Part shown: piece by piece, positions 1 to 8,925 of the stretch | Layout: each line of letters starts with the position of its first letter | How positions within the stretch are numbered: the stretch's first letter is position 1 | Assembly (NCBI RefSeq): GCF_014836595.1 | Contig: NZ_JACSQO010000007.1 | Span: 140,731-204,730, forward strand | Direction of reading: 5' to 3' | DNA: 64,000 nt | Origin: Psychrobacillus faecigallinarum | GTDB lineage: Bacteria; Bacillota; Bacilli; Bacillales_A; Planococcaceae | Notes under the pieces: generated by a model | What the model was told of the DNA's origin: nothing | Database searches by the model: none | What the model saw: only the letters and a program-made list of their open reading frames with translations | Position numbers and translations under genes: made by a program

Positions 1-3
1 AGC

Positions 4-267
4 ATGCTAAACTGTTTGAAAGTAGCCAGAAGCACACTAGAGCCTTATTATAAACTTTTAAACAATAGCTATATCTCTAGCAAACCTAAAGAGAAATATA
101 AAAGAGCTCATCTATTCACCTCTTCACAAACAATGGAATTAGATGATTATAACTACGAACTAGAATTGATGGCTTACATGGAATATGAAGATAATCAAAC
201 AGACTGGGAAAGAAAACCACATTTATTACTGCAAGATTCATCTGTGTTATTAGACCAACATATATGA
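4..267 (+). CDS. hypothetical protein, possibly 5'-truncated by the window edge
   Basis: An open frame of 87 codons from an ATG at the very start of the window. The frame is still open at base 1, so the true start may lie outside. The product is hydrophilic, rich in Tyr, Glu and Leu, with no signal peptide, membrane segment or motif I recognise. No ribosome site is visible before the ATG. It is followed by about 700 bases without a convincing gene, so it could also be a remnant. I assign no function. Confidence 0.35.
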   Translation: MLNCLKVARSTLEPYYKLLNNSYISSKPKEKYKRAHLFTSSQTMELDDYNYELELMAYMEYEDNQTDWERKPHLLLQDSSVLLDQHI

Positions 268-598
268 TCTATCCTGAATATTACAATTTGTTAGCATGTG
301 TATCTAAAATAAATACTGTAAGTGTAATTATACAGAGAAAAAAAGGCAAATAACCATCCGTGGAACCTGTTAAAAGTAATATCGAAGTTTTATCTATGGC
401 ACCGTAGAAATAGAGAATACTGGAGTTTCAACTCCTTCTAATTTGATGTCTGGGCTTGGTTCATAGAAACTAAGCTCATTTTTAAATATATAAACATATA
501 GTAAATTGGGTTGAATAGACTTAATTGGCTTTATCCAGATATGTTTGGTGAAGAGAGGGGAGAGGGACTGCTTGGTATAATTGTAGCATTATTCAAAA

Positions 599-613
599 GA
601 GGCTGGGACATAA
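599..613 (+). repeat. GAGGCTGGGACATAA intergenic motif
   Basis: This 15-mer, followed by a short AT-rich tract, is a sequence I recall as recurrent in Firmicute intergenic regions. It lies inside a 60-codon TTG-started frame (511-693) that I regard as non-coding. The interval 268-780 otherwise holds only a small GGAGTT/ACTCC inverted repeat near 423-437. No gene is supported there. Confidence 0.4.
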
Positions 614-779
614 GTAGATTCATGCTACATAAAAATGCTGTGAGTCGATTCTTGTTACAATCTATAAACAAAAGAATACTTCATTCTGATTGAATACGTT
701 TTGATAGACATTTATTTAACTGAAGATATCCTCTTTTATAAGTGAAGGTATGTGCAGTTTTCACTTGATATCGAAGATA

Positions 780-898
780 AGTTGGGGTGTTTGGATCGAA
801 GCCGGCAATTCCTAGGGGACAAGCGTAAGGTAGAGACAACAGACTCGAGCAGTGCCCCCAGGAAGGCGTCCGCTGTAGCAGAAAACACCGACTGTAAG
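780..898. repeat. GC-rich intergenic repeat element, copy 1
   Basis: A stretch noticeably richer in GC than its surroundings. It contains GGAAGGCGTCCGC near 851-863, closely related to GGAACGCGTCCGC in the second element near 10,161-10,173. It has no open frame and lies just beyond the terminator of the oxidase operon. It is probably a dispersed, non-coding chromosomal repeat. Confidence 0.45.
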
Positions 899-911
899 TA
901 GAAAAAGCCCC

Positions 912-937
912 GGAAATTTACTAAACGGTAAATTTCC
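912..937 (-). terminator. Rho-independent terminator of the cba oxidase operon
   Basis: Ten-base arms GGAAATTTAC/GTAAATTTCC with a six-base loop. On the minus strand the stem continues into GGGGC and then a T run (901-910). It lies 60 bases after the stop of the subunit I gene. Confidence 0.8.
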
Positions 938-996
938 AGGACTCTTGAATTTTTAAGATGGGTTTATCGCAGCCTCGTAATATTAAGATTTTGAAG

Positions 997-2673
997 TTAC
1001 CAGAATTTATATCCTTTTGAACCTGGAGGAGCATTCTGTAGCATATCGAACACTGGAACTGTATAAGCAAACAAGATTAAGAAGATACAAATAGTCAACC
1101 AGATCTTCCAGTTTTCCAAAACCATCGGAGTTTTTTCTGCATTTTCAGAAACCTCGCCAATTGGGAATTCTGTTTCTCCTTTAGGAGCAAACCATACTAA
1201 GTGGACGATGATATACAATACCAAGATGATACCGATGAATAAAATCGTACCACCAACTGCCTGTGCTATCTGATAGCCAATCCAATCAGTTGCTTGTGCA
1301 GAATCACCATAGGTAGAGAAATCTGAACGGCGAGGAGCACCCATTAAACCGGCTATGTGCATAGCTCCAGACATGATGGACATACCTACTGCCCATACAA
1401 TAGCTTGTATAATTGCTAGCTTATTCATTTGTTTAGTTAACACTCTACCAGTAAGATGAGGGATTAACCAATAAGCGGCACCAAAGAATGTTAAAACAAC
1501 TGTTGTTGCTAAAGTGAGATGAAAGTGACCAGTAACCCAGATAGTATTATGTACTACTTGGTTCATTTGGTTAGATGCATTAATGATACCTCCAGCTCCA
1601 GCAGGGATAAAGGCTGCCATACCGATGAATGGTACAACGAATCGAGCATCCTTCCATGGAAGCTTTTTAAACCATCCAAATAACCCTTTTCCTCCAAGCT
1701 GTCTTCCGCGAATTTCAAATGTAGCGAACATTGAGAAAGCAGTTAGAAGGGAAGGTATAACAACCATCATTGTCAAAACTACTTGCAAGTATTTCCAAAA
1801 AGAATCAATACCAGGCTCTGTCAATTGGTGATGGAACCCAACAGGAATAGAGAAAATCAAGAAAAGCATAAAGGAAAGTCTTGCAAGTGCATCCGAATAA
1901 ATTTTCCCGCCGATAATTTTAGGAATGATTACGTACCAAACCATATAAGCAGGTAATAGCCAGAAATATACTAATGGGTGACCAAAATACCAGAAAAGTG
2001 TACGAGAAAGTAGAATATCAATCTTATCTACCCAGCCTAATGACCAAGGAATCAATTGGAAAACTACCTCAACTGCAACACCAAGTGAACAAATGATCCA
2101 CATAGTTAAGTTTACGATTACCATAAAAGTTAATAATGGGCTAGGTTCTCCTGGATTAGTTTTGCGCCATTCTCTATATTTCATTATAAGGCCAGCTCCA
2201 CCAATCCAAGAGCCTACGACTACTAGTGCCAATCCCACATAGAAGATCCAATGTGCTTGTAGGGGTGCATAGAAAGTGTACAGAACAGATGCTTCATTTA
2301 ATAAAACCATTACTGCAGCAGCAGTTGTTCCGATTGTCATTGTCCAGAACCCAATCCAGCCTAGCATTCTTTGCTTATCTGTCAACGTGCCGGCAGTGCG
2401 GCTTACAGCAGCAATTTGGAAACCAAAGATAAAATAAGTTGTTAAAATAAGTGCTAATAAAACCCCATGAACCGTTAATAATTGATAGTATCCGATTCCC
2501 CAAGGAAGAGTAAATTGTCCAGAACGTACTAGTGTTTGTAATAGTCCACAAAGTCCTCCGATTAAAAGTGCAATGAATGCTACATGGATGTGAGCCATTG
2601 CGAGCTTGCCATCACGACGATCTACCTTCACAAAGCTTTGTGCTTTCTCTGTTATTGTTGCCATGTTACTCAA
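997..2673 (-). CDS. cbaA: b(o/a)3-type cytochrome c oxidase subunit I
   Basis: Haem-copper oxidase catalytic subunit of 558 residues that reduces O2 to water while pumping protons across the cytoplasmic membrane. It is almost entirely membrane helices. The family signature is clear: an early HGVLLAL haem-ligand helix, WYFGHPLVYFW around the CuB ligand, the HHQLTEPG loop, and VTGHFHLTLATT near the haem ligands. Its length and short C-terminus fit the B-type (ba3) family rather than caa3 oxidases. It overlaps the end of the subunit II gene by eight bases and completes a three-gene operon (IIa, II, I) that ends in a terminator at 912-937. B-type oxidases generally have high oxygen affinity, which fits the Crp/Fnr-like box upstream. 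Confidence 0.95.
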   Translation of the reverse strand: MSNMATITEKAQSFVKVDRRDGKLAMAHIHVAFIALLIGGLCGLLQTLVRSGQFTLPWGIGYYQLLTVHGVLLALILTTYFIFGFQIAAVSRTAGTLTDKQRMLGWIGFWTMTIGTTAAAVMVLLNEASVLYTFYAPLQAHWIFYVGLALVVVGSWIGGAGLIMKYREWRKTNPGEPSPLLTFMVIVNLTMWIICSLGVAVEVVFQLIPWSLGWVDKIDILLSRTLFWYFGHPLVYFWLLPAYMVWYVIIPKIIGGKIYSDALARLSFMLFLIFSIPVGFHHQLTEPGIDSFWKYLQVVLTMMVVIPSLLTAFSMFATFEIRGRQLGGKGLFGWFKKLPWKDARFVVPFIGMAAFIPAGAGGIINASNQMNQVVHNTIWVTGHFHLTLATTVVLTFFGAAYWLIPHLTGRVLTKQMNKLAIIQAIVWAVGMSIMSGAMHIAGLMGAPRRSDFSTYGDSAQATDWIGYQIAQAVGGTILFIGIILVLYIIVHLVWFAPKGETEFPIGEVSENAEKTPMVLENWKIWLTICIFLILFAYTVPVFDMLQNAPPGSKGYKFW

Positions 2674-3142
2674 CCACCTTTAACTTCGATGTCATAGAAG
2701 TGTGTCCTATGCCACAATATTCGTTACATAATATTAAATACTCTCCAGCTTTATCTACTGTTGTTACGTATTCTGAAACGTAGCCAGGTTCTAGCATCAT
2801 ATTAATATTCGTACCTACTATTTGAAAGCCATGAATTACGTCTTTTGTTGTTGCGATAAATTTAACAGTCGATCCGAGTGGTACTTCAAATTCTTGTGGA
2901 TTATAGAAGAAAGCAGAAGCAACGACTACTACCTCGTAATCCCATTCCTTACCTTCGACCTTGTGAACTCCAGGATTATTAAAAGGAGCAATTTCATCTA
3001 CTCGCTCAGGATCAATATATACTTTTGCACTAGGTGGATGAGAACCGTAATGAAATGCGCTAAAGCCAACTATAATTAAGAATAAAACCAAAGACCCTAC
3101 CCCGAATGTTATCCACCATTTTTCATACTTGTGAATATGCAT
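2666..3142 (-). CDS. cbaB: ba3-type cytochrome c oxidase subunit II
   Basis: A 158-residue CuA-bearing subunit that receives electrons from cytochrome c. An N-terminal membrane anchor (about residues 12-32) is followed by an extracellular cupredoxin domain. The CuA site is visible as DVIHGFQI plus CNEYCGIGHTSM, giving both Cys, the His residues and the Met. The single anchor helix is typical of the ba3 type, whereas caa3 subunit II has two helices and a cytochrome c tail. The start has the GGAGGT site about 12 bases upstream and a second weaker GGTT. It is translated between the small IIa gene and cbaA. Confidence 0.95.
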   Translation of the reverse strand: MHIHKYEKWWITFGVGSLVLFLIIVGFSAFHYGSHPPSAKVYIDPERVDEIAPFNNPGVHKVEGKEWDYEVVVVASAFFYNPQEFEVPLGSTVKFIATTKDVIHGFQIVGTNINMMLEPGYVSEYVTTVDKAGEYLILCNEYCGIGHTSMTSKLKVVE

Positions 3143-3162
3143 AACCTTTAACCTCCAATGAT

Positions 3163-3285
3163 TTAAAATCTGTCAATAAATAAATAGAATGCCAGAAACC
3201 AAGTTACTAATATAAAGATCCCCACTACGCTAACAGATATTAACGTGCCCTTAAGTTCTGGTTCTTTATTGTGTTTTTTGGACAT
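3163..3285 (-). CDS. cbaD: cytochrome c oxidase subunit IIa (40 residues)
   Basis: A short gene with a strong GGAGGTG ribosome site before the ATG at 3285. The product starts MSKKHNKEPELKGTL and continues as one hydrophobic helix ending FYLFIDRF. In ba3 oxidases a single-helix subunit IIa replaces the first helix missing from subunit II, and its gene normally precedes subunit II exactly as here. Identification rests on size, topology and position rather than on a catalytic motif. It is the first gene of the oxidase operon. Confidence 0.85.
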   Translation of the reverse strand: MSKKHNKEPELKGTLISVSVVGIFILVTWFLAFYLFIDRF

Positions 3286-3356
3286 CAGTCGTACACCTCC
3301 AAAATATTCTTCTTTTTATCTATAGCTACATCATAAATTTAAATATTTATGTGTGA

Positions 3357-3372
3357 TGTGATATTTCTCACA
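3357..3372. promoter_or_regulatory. Crp/Fnr-type palindrome upstream of the oxidase operon
   Basis: TGTGA-N6-TCACA at 3357-3361 and 3368-3372, embedded in a longer dyad (ATGTGTGA ... TCACACAT, 3350-3357 and 3368-3375). Crp/Fnr family regulators, including Bacillus Fnr, recognise TGTGA-N6-TCAC(A/T). The box lies about 72 bases upstream of the IIa start codon, which suggests oxygen-responsive control. The regulator is inferred. The rest of 3286-3591 holds only AT-rich spacer and the cheX terminator. Confidence 0.5.
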
Positions 3373-3540
3373 CATACAAAGGTATTATGTGAAGATAATG
3401 TGAAATAAATTAAAAGTCATAGAAGTGGAAGGGAGATTAGTGAAGATAGTTGCAGTTCAGACTCTTGAGAAACAGAGTGCTAGCTAAAGATCTTATCCTT
3501 TAAATTAGCTCAAGGTCCTTAGGGATTGCCAAATAAAAAA

Positions 3541-3563
3541 GAATCCTTTATTTAAAAGGATTC
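3541..3563 (-). terminator. Rho-independent terminator of cheX
   Basis: Nine-base arms GAATCCTTT/AAAGGATTC. On the minus strand the stem is followed by TTTTTT. It lies 29 bases beyond the cheX stop. Confidence 0.8.
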
Positions 3564-3591
3564 TAAGTTTTATATGTATTCTTATTGATAG

Positions 3592-4047
3592 TTAGTCCTC
3601 GTCTATTGTAAGAATAACAGTCATAAGGCCTATGTCTTCGGTTTCTACAGGCAAGCGAAAGGCATGATGAAAACCAAATAGTTTACTCTTGCCAACAATG
3701 ACAGTTGGCGGTGTAATATCAATCTCTAATCCTTCTTGGGCAACAGTAGTACACAAGTTGCCTGCAATCATATTTCCGAGTTCACCAGTAAAAGATTCGA
3801 GCATTTCGCCCTCGAGAGGCATGCCGAACATAGAGGCGCCAACGGAGGAGAAGAATTGGGAGGATGCATCAACAATAATTCTTCCCTTAATGTCTCCAAC
3901 AATTCCGATGAGAACGCCCATCTCTTCCTGATCAAATGGTTGAATCATTAGTGTGGGAGACTTAAAACTAAGGTTAAGAGGAATAACAGACTTTAATGAT
4001 TGAATGGTACCATTTAAAAGTGTTTTAATATGCTTGGAATTACCCAT
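3592..4047 (-). CDS. cheX: chemotaxis protein CheX (CheY-P phosphatase family)
   Basis: A 151-residue CheX-like protein. The family acts as a phosphatase that removes phosphate from CheY. The segment ESFTGELGNMIAGN near the middle carries the conserved E-x2-N catalytic pattern of CheC/CheX/FliY. I chose the ATG at 4047 because AGGAGGGGA lies six bases upstream; an earlier in-frame start at 4101 has no such site. It is a single-gene unit with its own terminator, away from any other chemotaxis gene in the window. The family is clear. Its in vivo partner is inferred. Confidence 0.85.
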   Translation of the reverse strand: MGNSKHIKTLLNGTIQSLKSVIPLNLSFKSPTLMIQPFDQEEMGVLIGIVGDIKGRIIVDASSQFFSSVGASMFGMPLEGEMLESFTGELGNMIAGNLCTTVAQEGLEIDITPPTVIVGKSKLFGFHHAFRLPVETEDIGLMTVILTIDED

Positions 4048-4189
4048 TTTATCCCCTCCTAATAGTAAAGATGAATCAATTTTATCATATTGTCTAGTCA
4101 AAAAGAATATATTTTGTAGTCAATTGTTGAAAAATGTGATAACATCTAAATGAGAATGAATATCAAGTTCAGTTGAGAGGGAGATTGTC

Positions 4190-4279
4190 ATGGTATTTAT
4201 ATTAATTGGATCGACTGTAGTTATATACAGCGTAATAACTAAACACATTTTAAATTCTATTACACCACAACCAAAATAA
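4190..4279 (+). CDS. small hydrophobic protein of 29 residues
   Basis: ATG preceded at seven bases by GAGAGGGAG and followed by 29 codons. The product is one hydrophobic helix (VFILIGSTVVIYSVIT) with a short polar tail. A terminator starts 13 bases after the stop, so the unit has all the marks of a separately transcribed micro-gene. No homologue comes to mind. It may be a small membrane protein. The alternative is a leader transcript with incidental coding capacity. Confidence 0.55.
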   Translation: MVFILIGSTVVIYSVITKHILNSITPQPK

Positions 4280-4291
4280 TAGTAGTACAGT

Positions 4292-4318
4292 GATGACTTT
4301 GTGAACAATAAAGTCATC
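4292..4318 (+). terminator. Rho-independent terminator after the 29-residue gene
   Basis: Arms GATGACTTT/AAAGTCATC with a nine-base loop, followed by a run of eight or nine T. It separates the small gene from dynA. Confidence 0.85.
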
Positions 4319-4384
4319 TTTTTTTATATTTTCTGATATGATATACATATTGTTTAAAGAATAAAAAGGGGAAATAAATTTCAC

Positions 4385-7300
4385 ATGAATCAATTAGAGG
4401 AATTACAGAAAATCAAAGAATCGAATGCTTTACTAGCGACAATTTCTAAACAAAACAATGATGAAGAGAGATATGCAAAATCAAAACTTTTTGCAGAAAA
4501 AATAGAAAAGGGAACATTTACAATTGCTTTTGCAGGTCATTTTTCAGCAGGGAAATCAAGTATGATTAATGCCCTTGTAGATGAACAGCTATTACCAACA
4601 AGTCCTATACCAACCTCTGCGAATATAGTTACGGTAAGCAAAGCGGATAAGAATTTTGCTATTGTCCACTTTGTAAATGATGCTCCGGTCAAATTCTCTG
4701 GGGAATATGATATTGGTCAAGTAAAAAAATATTCCAAGGACGGGAGTAAAGTTTCTCAAATAGAAATTGGACATCAAACCTCGGAGCTTCCTAAAGGGAT
4801 TATAGTTATGGACACACCGGGAGTGGATTCAACGGATGATGCACATCGTGTATCAACAGAGTCTGCATTACATCTAGCAGATATCGTGTTTTATGTTATG
4901 GATTATAATCATGTGCAATCCGAGCTGAATTTTCAATTTACTAAACAGCTGCTTCACTACAATGAAAATATTTATTTAATCGTAAATCAGATTGATAAAC
5001 ACAGAGAAGAGGAATTATCTTTCACTGAGTATAAACAATCTGTTTCTACAGCTTTCAATGCTTGGAATGTCGAGCCAAAGGATATCTTTTATACTTCATT
5101 AAAAAACAAAGATATAGTACATAATGATTTTCAACAAGTTAGGCAGATCGTTAAAGAATCTATACTACATAAAGAAGAACTTTTCCTACGGTCAGCATCA
5201 GCTACTCTAAAAAAGCTAAAGGATGAACATATAAAATATTTAGAAGAGGAAAAAAAAGACTTACAGCAGGAACTAAGTTATTTACTCACAGAAGAAGATT
5301 GGAGCAATGTTGAAGAAATATTAGATCAGCTGGAAACTTCAGAGAAGCAAATACAGCTCCAAGAGAGCGGTGCGTGGAAAAAGACATTTGAAACGAGCAG
5401 GAAGGCTATATTGGAAAACGCCTCAATTATGACTTATGAAATGCGTGACCTTTTAAAACAATATGCTGAAAGTAGGCAGGATTCATTTAAGGTTGGTTTC
5501 ATCGGAAGCAAGAAAAAAACAGAAGAAGAAAGAAAAAGAAGGTTAGCAGAAGCAATTCAGATGCTAGATAAAATTGTAGCTACTAATATTACTACACATA
5601 TAAAAGATTTAATGAAGGGTCTTTTAAAGGATGTTAGCTTGTTAAATGAAGAAAAGGCAAACGAAATAAATAATATGTCCTTCTCTTTACCTGAGGAAAT
5701 CATCGCAGACACTATGCATAGTGGGGCAAGTGTTACGGGAGATGCAATACTGAACTATGCTAATAGAGTAAATGATGCAGTTATTAGATATTATGTGAAA
5801 GAAACTGACCGATGGAAGGATGAAAATTCAAATTATATCGAACTACATTCAACCAATCAAGATGTGCGGTTAGGGGATAAAACGAATGTTTTAAAGGAAA
5901 AGCAAGAAGCTATATCAAAAGTGTCTGATATAGAAGAAAGAATAGAAAATCTGGATAAGCAATTATCGACACCTTCGATCCAGTTTAGGAAAGATAGAGA
6001 TCATCTTCTAGATGAATGGGAGAAAGAACGCTTGTCCTTCGAGCGCTCTATAGTAGAGTACGTTGATAAAGCTAGTGAAGAAACAGAAGTAATTTCCCCT
6101 GTCTTAATAGAGGAAGAGATATTAGAGGAAAGTGCTACATTACCTTTAGATGAAGTAGTGCAAAGGGCAAACAAAATTGGAGAGATTTTATCGGAGCTTC
6201 CTGATTTTAAGGACGCCGCGTCTGTTATTAAGAAAAAGGCAATGCGTGTTCAAAACCAACAATTTACAATTGCTCTATTTGGTGCCTTTAGTGCAGGAAA
6301 ATCAAGCTTTTCTAATGCCTTAATGGGAGCGGATGTTCTGCCGGTTTCTCCAAACCCTACAACCGCTGCCATCAATAAAATACATCCAATTTCTAAAGAA
6401 CATCTGCACAATACCGCTGATGTTACTTTAAAATCTAAAGAACAGTTACTCGATGATGTAAAGTTTGCCTTTTTACAATTGGGTAAAAACGTTATTTCAT
6501 TAGAGGATGCATACGAAAAGGCTCCTTCTGCCTTAAGTGAATCAGCTGCAGAAGAAGTGCATAAGTCATTTGTAAATGCTTTCTATAAAGGATATCCTGA
6601 TGTACGGAATCACCTAGGTGAGATACTAAATGTGGATGATCAAGAATTTTCCCTTTATGTGGCAGAGGAATCGAAAAGCTGTTTTGTTGATTACATTGAC
6701 TTTTATTATGATTGTGAGTTAACTAGATTAGGCGTCACTTTAGTAGATACACCAGGTGCAGATTCCATCAATGCAAGACATACTGGTGTTGCGTTCGATT
6801 ATATACGAAATGCAGATGCCGTTCTTTTTGTCACATACTTTAATCATGCTTTTGCAAAGGCTGATAGAGAATTTCTTATTCAGCTTGGTCGTGTTAAAGA
6901 TTCCTTTGAACTAGATAAAATGTTTTTCATTGTAAACGCCATTGATCTTGCAAGCAACGAGGAAGAGGCTAACTTAGTTAAACAGTACGTAAAAGACGAA
7001 CTGCAGCGATTTGGAATTCGATTTCCTAGGGTGTATGGAGTCTCTAGTCTTCAAGCTTTAAAAGAAAAGCAAAACAAAGAAAGACTTCATCAAGGCATGG
7101 AACATTTTGAAGAAGCATTCCATCATTTTTTGGAAAAAGATCTTAAACAAATTGCTATAACTTCATTAGAAGAGGAATCTAATCGACAAAAAAATAAATT
7201 GCTTTCTTTAATAGAACAAACGGAGGCTAACTTAGCTAGAAAAGATGAACGACTTTCTGAGCTTAGCGATCAGGAACTAAAAATAAGGAATCGTTATACT

Positions 7301-7996
7301 GAATACAAGTCTGTATCTTTAACTAAGGATGCGGTTCAGGAATTGGAATCCCTTCTTTTTTACGTATTACAACGTGTGTATTATCGATTCAACGAATTTT
7401 TTAAGGAAGCGTATAATCCTTCGCTTTTCTCTAATTATAATGCATCCACGGCTTTGGACTTAGCATTGAGGGATATACTTCAAATGATTCGTTTTGATCT
7501 GGAGCAGGAAGTCCGTGTAACGAATTTCCGACTGCTACAATATATTCAAAAACAAATGACTCAAATAGATAAAGAAGAAATGCGAGTATTAAAGGAATGG
7601 AATGGGAGCTTAACTTATAGCCCTCATGAAAGTGAAGACTACGAATTACTAGAGTTTGTTGGCCCCTTTAAAGACAAAGACAAATATACTCATGTAAAAT
7701 CATATTTTAAAAGTGCTAAGTCATTTTTTGAAAAAAATGAAAAAGAAAAACTAAGAGATGCTCTATCCGAGCAAACAAAAGTTGAGGCAGCTGCTTATTT
7801 AGATGATGAAAAAAAACGTTTAGTAAAATGGCTAACTATCTATGCAGAGAAGGAAGTAGAAAATGCTCGCTTAAAATGGTTAAATGAATCCTTAACTCAG
7901 TTGGAGGCAGAAAGAAGATTACTGGAGCAGGAAGAAACACTAGCTAAGTGGAAGGATATCTATAAGAAATTAGAGACTGGAGGTAACGAAAAATGA
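4385..7996 (+). CDS. dynA: two-headed bacterial dynamin DynA
   Basis: A 1203-residue protein made of two dynamin-like units in tandem, as in Bacillus subtilis DynA (YpbR), which is of similar length and fuses and protects membranes. The first GTPase has the P-loop GHFSAGKS at residues 51-58 and DTPGVDS as the switch motif. The second has GAFSAGKS near residue 633 and DTPGADS. Each G domain is followed by long charged helices that form the stalk and membrane-binding regions. It has no signal peptide; the family is peripheral to the membrane. The gene ends overlapping the rhodanese gene by four bases. B. subtilis DynA contributes to resistance to phage and membrane-active agents. Confidence 0.93.
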   Translation: MNQLEELQKIKESNALLATISKQNNDEERYAKSKLFAEKIEKGTFTIAFAGHFSAGKSSMINALVDEQLLPTSPIPTSANIVTVSKADKNFAIVHFVNDAPVKFSGEYDIGQVKKYSKDGSKVSQIEIGHQTSELPKGIIVMDTPGVDSTDDAHRVSTESALHLADIVFYVMDYNHVQSELNFQFTKQLLHYNENIYLIVNQIDKHREEELSFTEYKQSVSTAFNAWNVEPKDIFYTSLKNKDIVHNDFQQVRQIVKESILHKEELFLRSASATLKKLKDEHIKYLEEEKKDLQQELSYLLTEEDWSNVEEILDQLETSEKQIQLQESGAWKKTFETSRKAILENASIMTYEMRDLLKQYAESRQDSFKVGFIGSKKKTEEERKRRLAEAIQMLDKIVATNITTHIKDLMKGLLKDVSLLNEEKANEINNMSFSLPEEIIADTMHSGASVTGDAILNYANRVNDAVIRYYVKETDRWKDENSNYIELHSTNQDVRLGDKTNVLKEKQEAISKVSDIEERIENLDKQLSTPSIQFRKDRDHLLDEWEKERLSFERSIVEYVDKASEETEVISPVLIEEEILEESATLPLDEVVQRANKIGEILSELPDFKDAASVIKKKAMRVQNQQFTIALFGAFSAGKSSFSNALMGADVLPVSPNPTTAAINKIHPISKEHLHNTADVTLKSKEQLLDDVKFAFLQLGKNVISLEDAYEKAPSALSESAAEEVHKSFVNAFYKGYPDVRNHLGEILNVDDQEFSLYVAEESKSCFVDYIDFYYDCELTRLGVTLVDTPGADSINARHTGVAFDYIRNADAVLFVTYFNHAFAKADREFLIQLGRVKDSFELDKMFFIVNAIDLASNEEEANLVKQYVKDELQRFGIRFPRVYGVSSLQALKEKQNKERLHQGMEHFEEAFHHFLEKDLKQIAITSLEEESNRQKNKLLSLIEQTEANLARKDERLSELSDQELKIRNRYTEYKSVSLTKDAVQELESLLFYVLQRVYYRFNEFFKEAYNPSLFSNYNASTALDLALRDILQMIRFDLEQEVRVTNFRLLQYIQKQMTQIDKEEMRVLKEWNGSLTYSPHESEDYELLEFVGPFKDKDKYTHVKSYFKSAKSFFEKNEKEKLRDALSEQTKVEAAAYLDDEKKRLVKWLTIYAEKEVENARLKWLNESLTQLEAERRLLEQEETLAKWKDIYKKLETGGNEK

Positions 7997-8808
7997 CAAA
8001 GGTATTTATAGAGCTTTCAGAAATAGATATAAAGTCTTCAAGATTTATTGATACGCGCTTTATCTTGGGGGAACCTTCCGCAGGCTATGAAGCATTTAAA
8101 GAATGCCATGTGAGTGGAGCAGTTTATTGGGATCTTGAAAAAGACCTCTCTGATATGGACGATTTTAAAGGTAGACATCCGATGATTTCTAAGGAAAAAA
8201 TGATTGAGCTTGTACAAAACTCAGGTTTAAATTTAGATGATAAAATTATTATTTATGATCAAGGGGAAGCTCCTTTTGCATTAAGAGCTTATTTCTTACT
8301 GGAATGGGCAGGGTTTAAAAATGTAAGAGTTATACGCCAAAGCTTTGAAATGATAAAACAGCAACTTCCAATAACTGATGAAGTGACTCAATATACGAAG
8401 TCGAATATGACTCCACTTTGGAATGACGAAATTTATTTAACTATGGATGAAGTGCGAGATATTGCAAATGGAAAAAGGGACGGACAGTTAATAGATGCTC
8501 GTTCTTCGGCTAGGTATCGGGGAGAAATAGAGCCTATTGATCATATAGCAGGTCATATTCCAACAGCAATAAATTATGACTGGGAGCAACTAAAGCGAGA
8601 TGGTGCATTTTTGGAGCAAGAACTAATGGAATCTCAGCTAAGCAACCTTTCTAATAAGGATAAGCCTGTCATTGCATACTGTGGGAGCGGAGTAACGGCA
8701 GCTCCATTATACGCAAGCTTAAAAGAAGCTGGTTACAAGGATGTAAAATTGTATGTAGGTAGTTACAGTGACTGGATCCGAGAAAATGATGTAGAGAAAT
8801 CTAACTAA
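7993..8808 (+). CDS. rhodanese-type sulfurtransferase (thiosulfate or 3-mercaptopyruvate)
   Basis: A 271-residue protein with two rhodanese domains: an inactive N-terminal copy (about 1-130) and a catalytic C-terminal one (about 145-265). The active-site loop CGSGVTA provides the cysteine that carries the persulfide. That loop is the usual one for the SseA/YnjE-like thiosulfate or mercaptopyruvate sulfurtransferases. The start ATG overlaps the dynA stop (ATGA) and has GGAGGTAAC upstream, so the two genes are translationally coupled. Substrate cannot be decided from sequence. A terminator follows directly. Confidence 0.88.
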   Translation: MTKVFIELSEIDIKSSRFIDTRFILGEPSAGYEAFKECHVSGAVYWDLEKDLSDMDDFKGRHPMISKEKMIELVQNSGLNLDDKIIIYDQGEAPFALRAYFLLEWAGFKNVRVIRQSFEMIKQQLPITDEVTQYTKSNMTPLWNDEIYLTMDEVRDIANGKRDGQLIDARSSARYRGEIEPIDHIAGHIPTAINYDWEQLKRDGAFLEQELMESQLSNLSNKDKPVIAYCGSGVTAAPLYASLKEAGYKDVKLYVGSYSDWIRENDVEKSN

Positions 8809-8853
8809 TAATAAAGAGACCATATCTTCTAGGGGATTGGTCTCTTTATTATT
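8807..8853 (+). terminator. Rho-independent terminator of dynA-sulfurtransferase operon
   Basis: Fifteen-base arms AATAATAAAGAGACC/GGTCTCTTTATTATT. The stem begins within the stop codon. Confidence 0.85.
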
Positions 8854-8925
8854 AGGTTTAATTTTTTGAAAAGCTTAAGATTTGCATTTAGATAATTTTA
8901 TAGCTTTTTACGACTTCTCTTGAGT

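Noticed and set aside
511..693. 60-codon frame with TTG start containing the GAGGCTGGGACATAA motif
   Set aside because: No ribosome site before the TTG, and the sequence overlaps a motif known from non-coding spacers; the encoded peptide looks like random translation.
1583..1831. Plus-strand frame within the oxidase subunit I gene
   Set aside because: Antisense shadow of cbaA, which is clearly conserved; no independent start signals.
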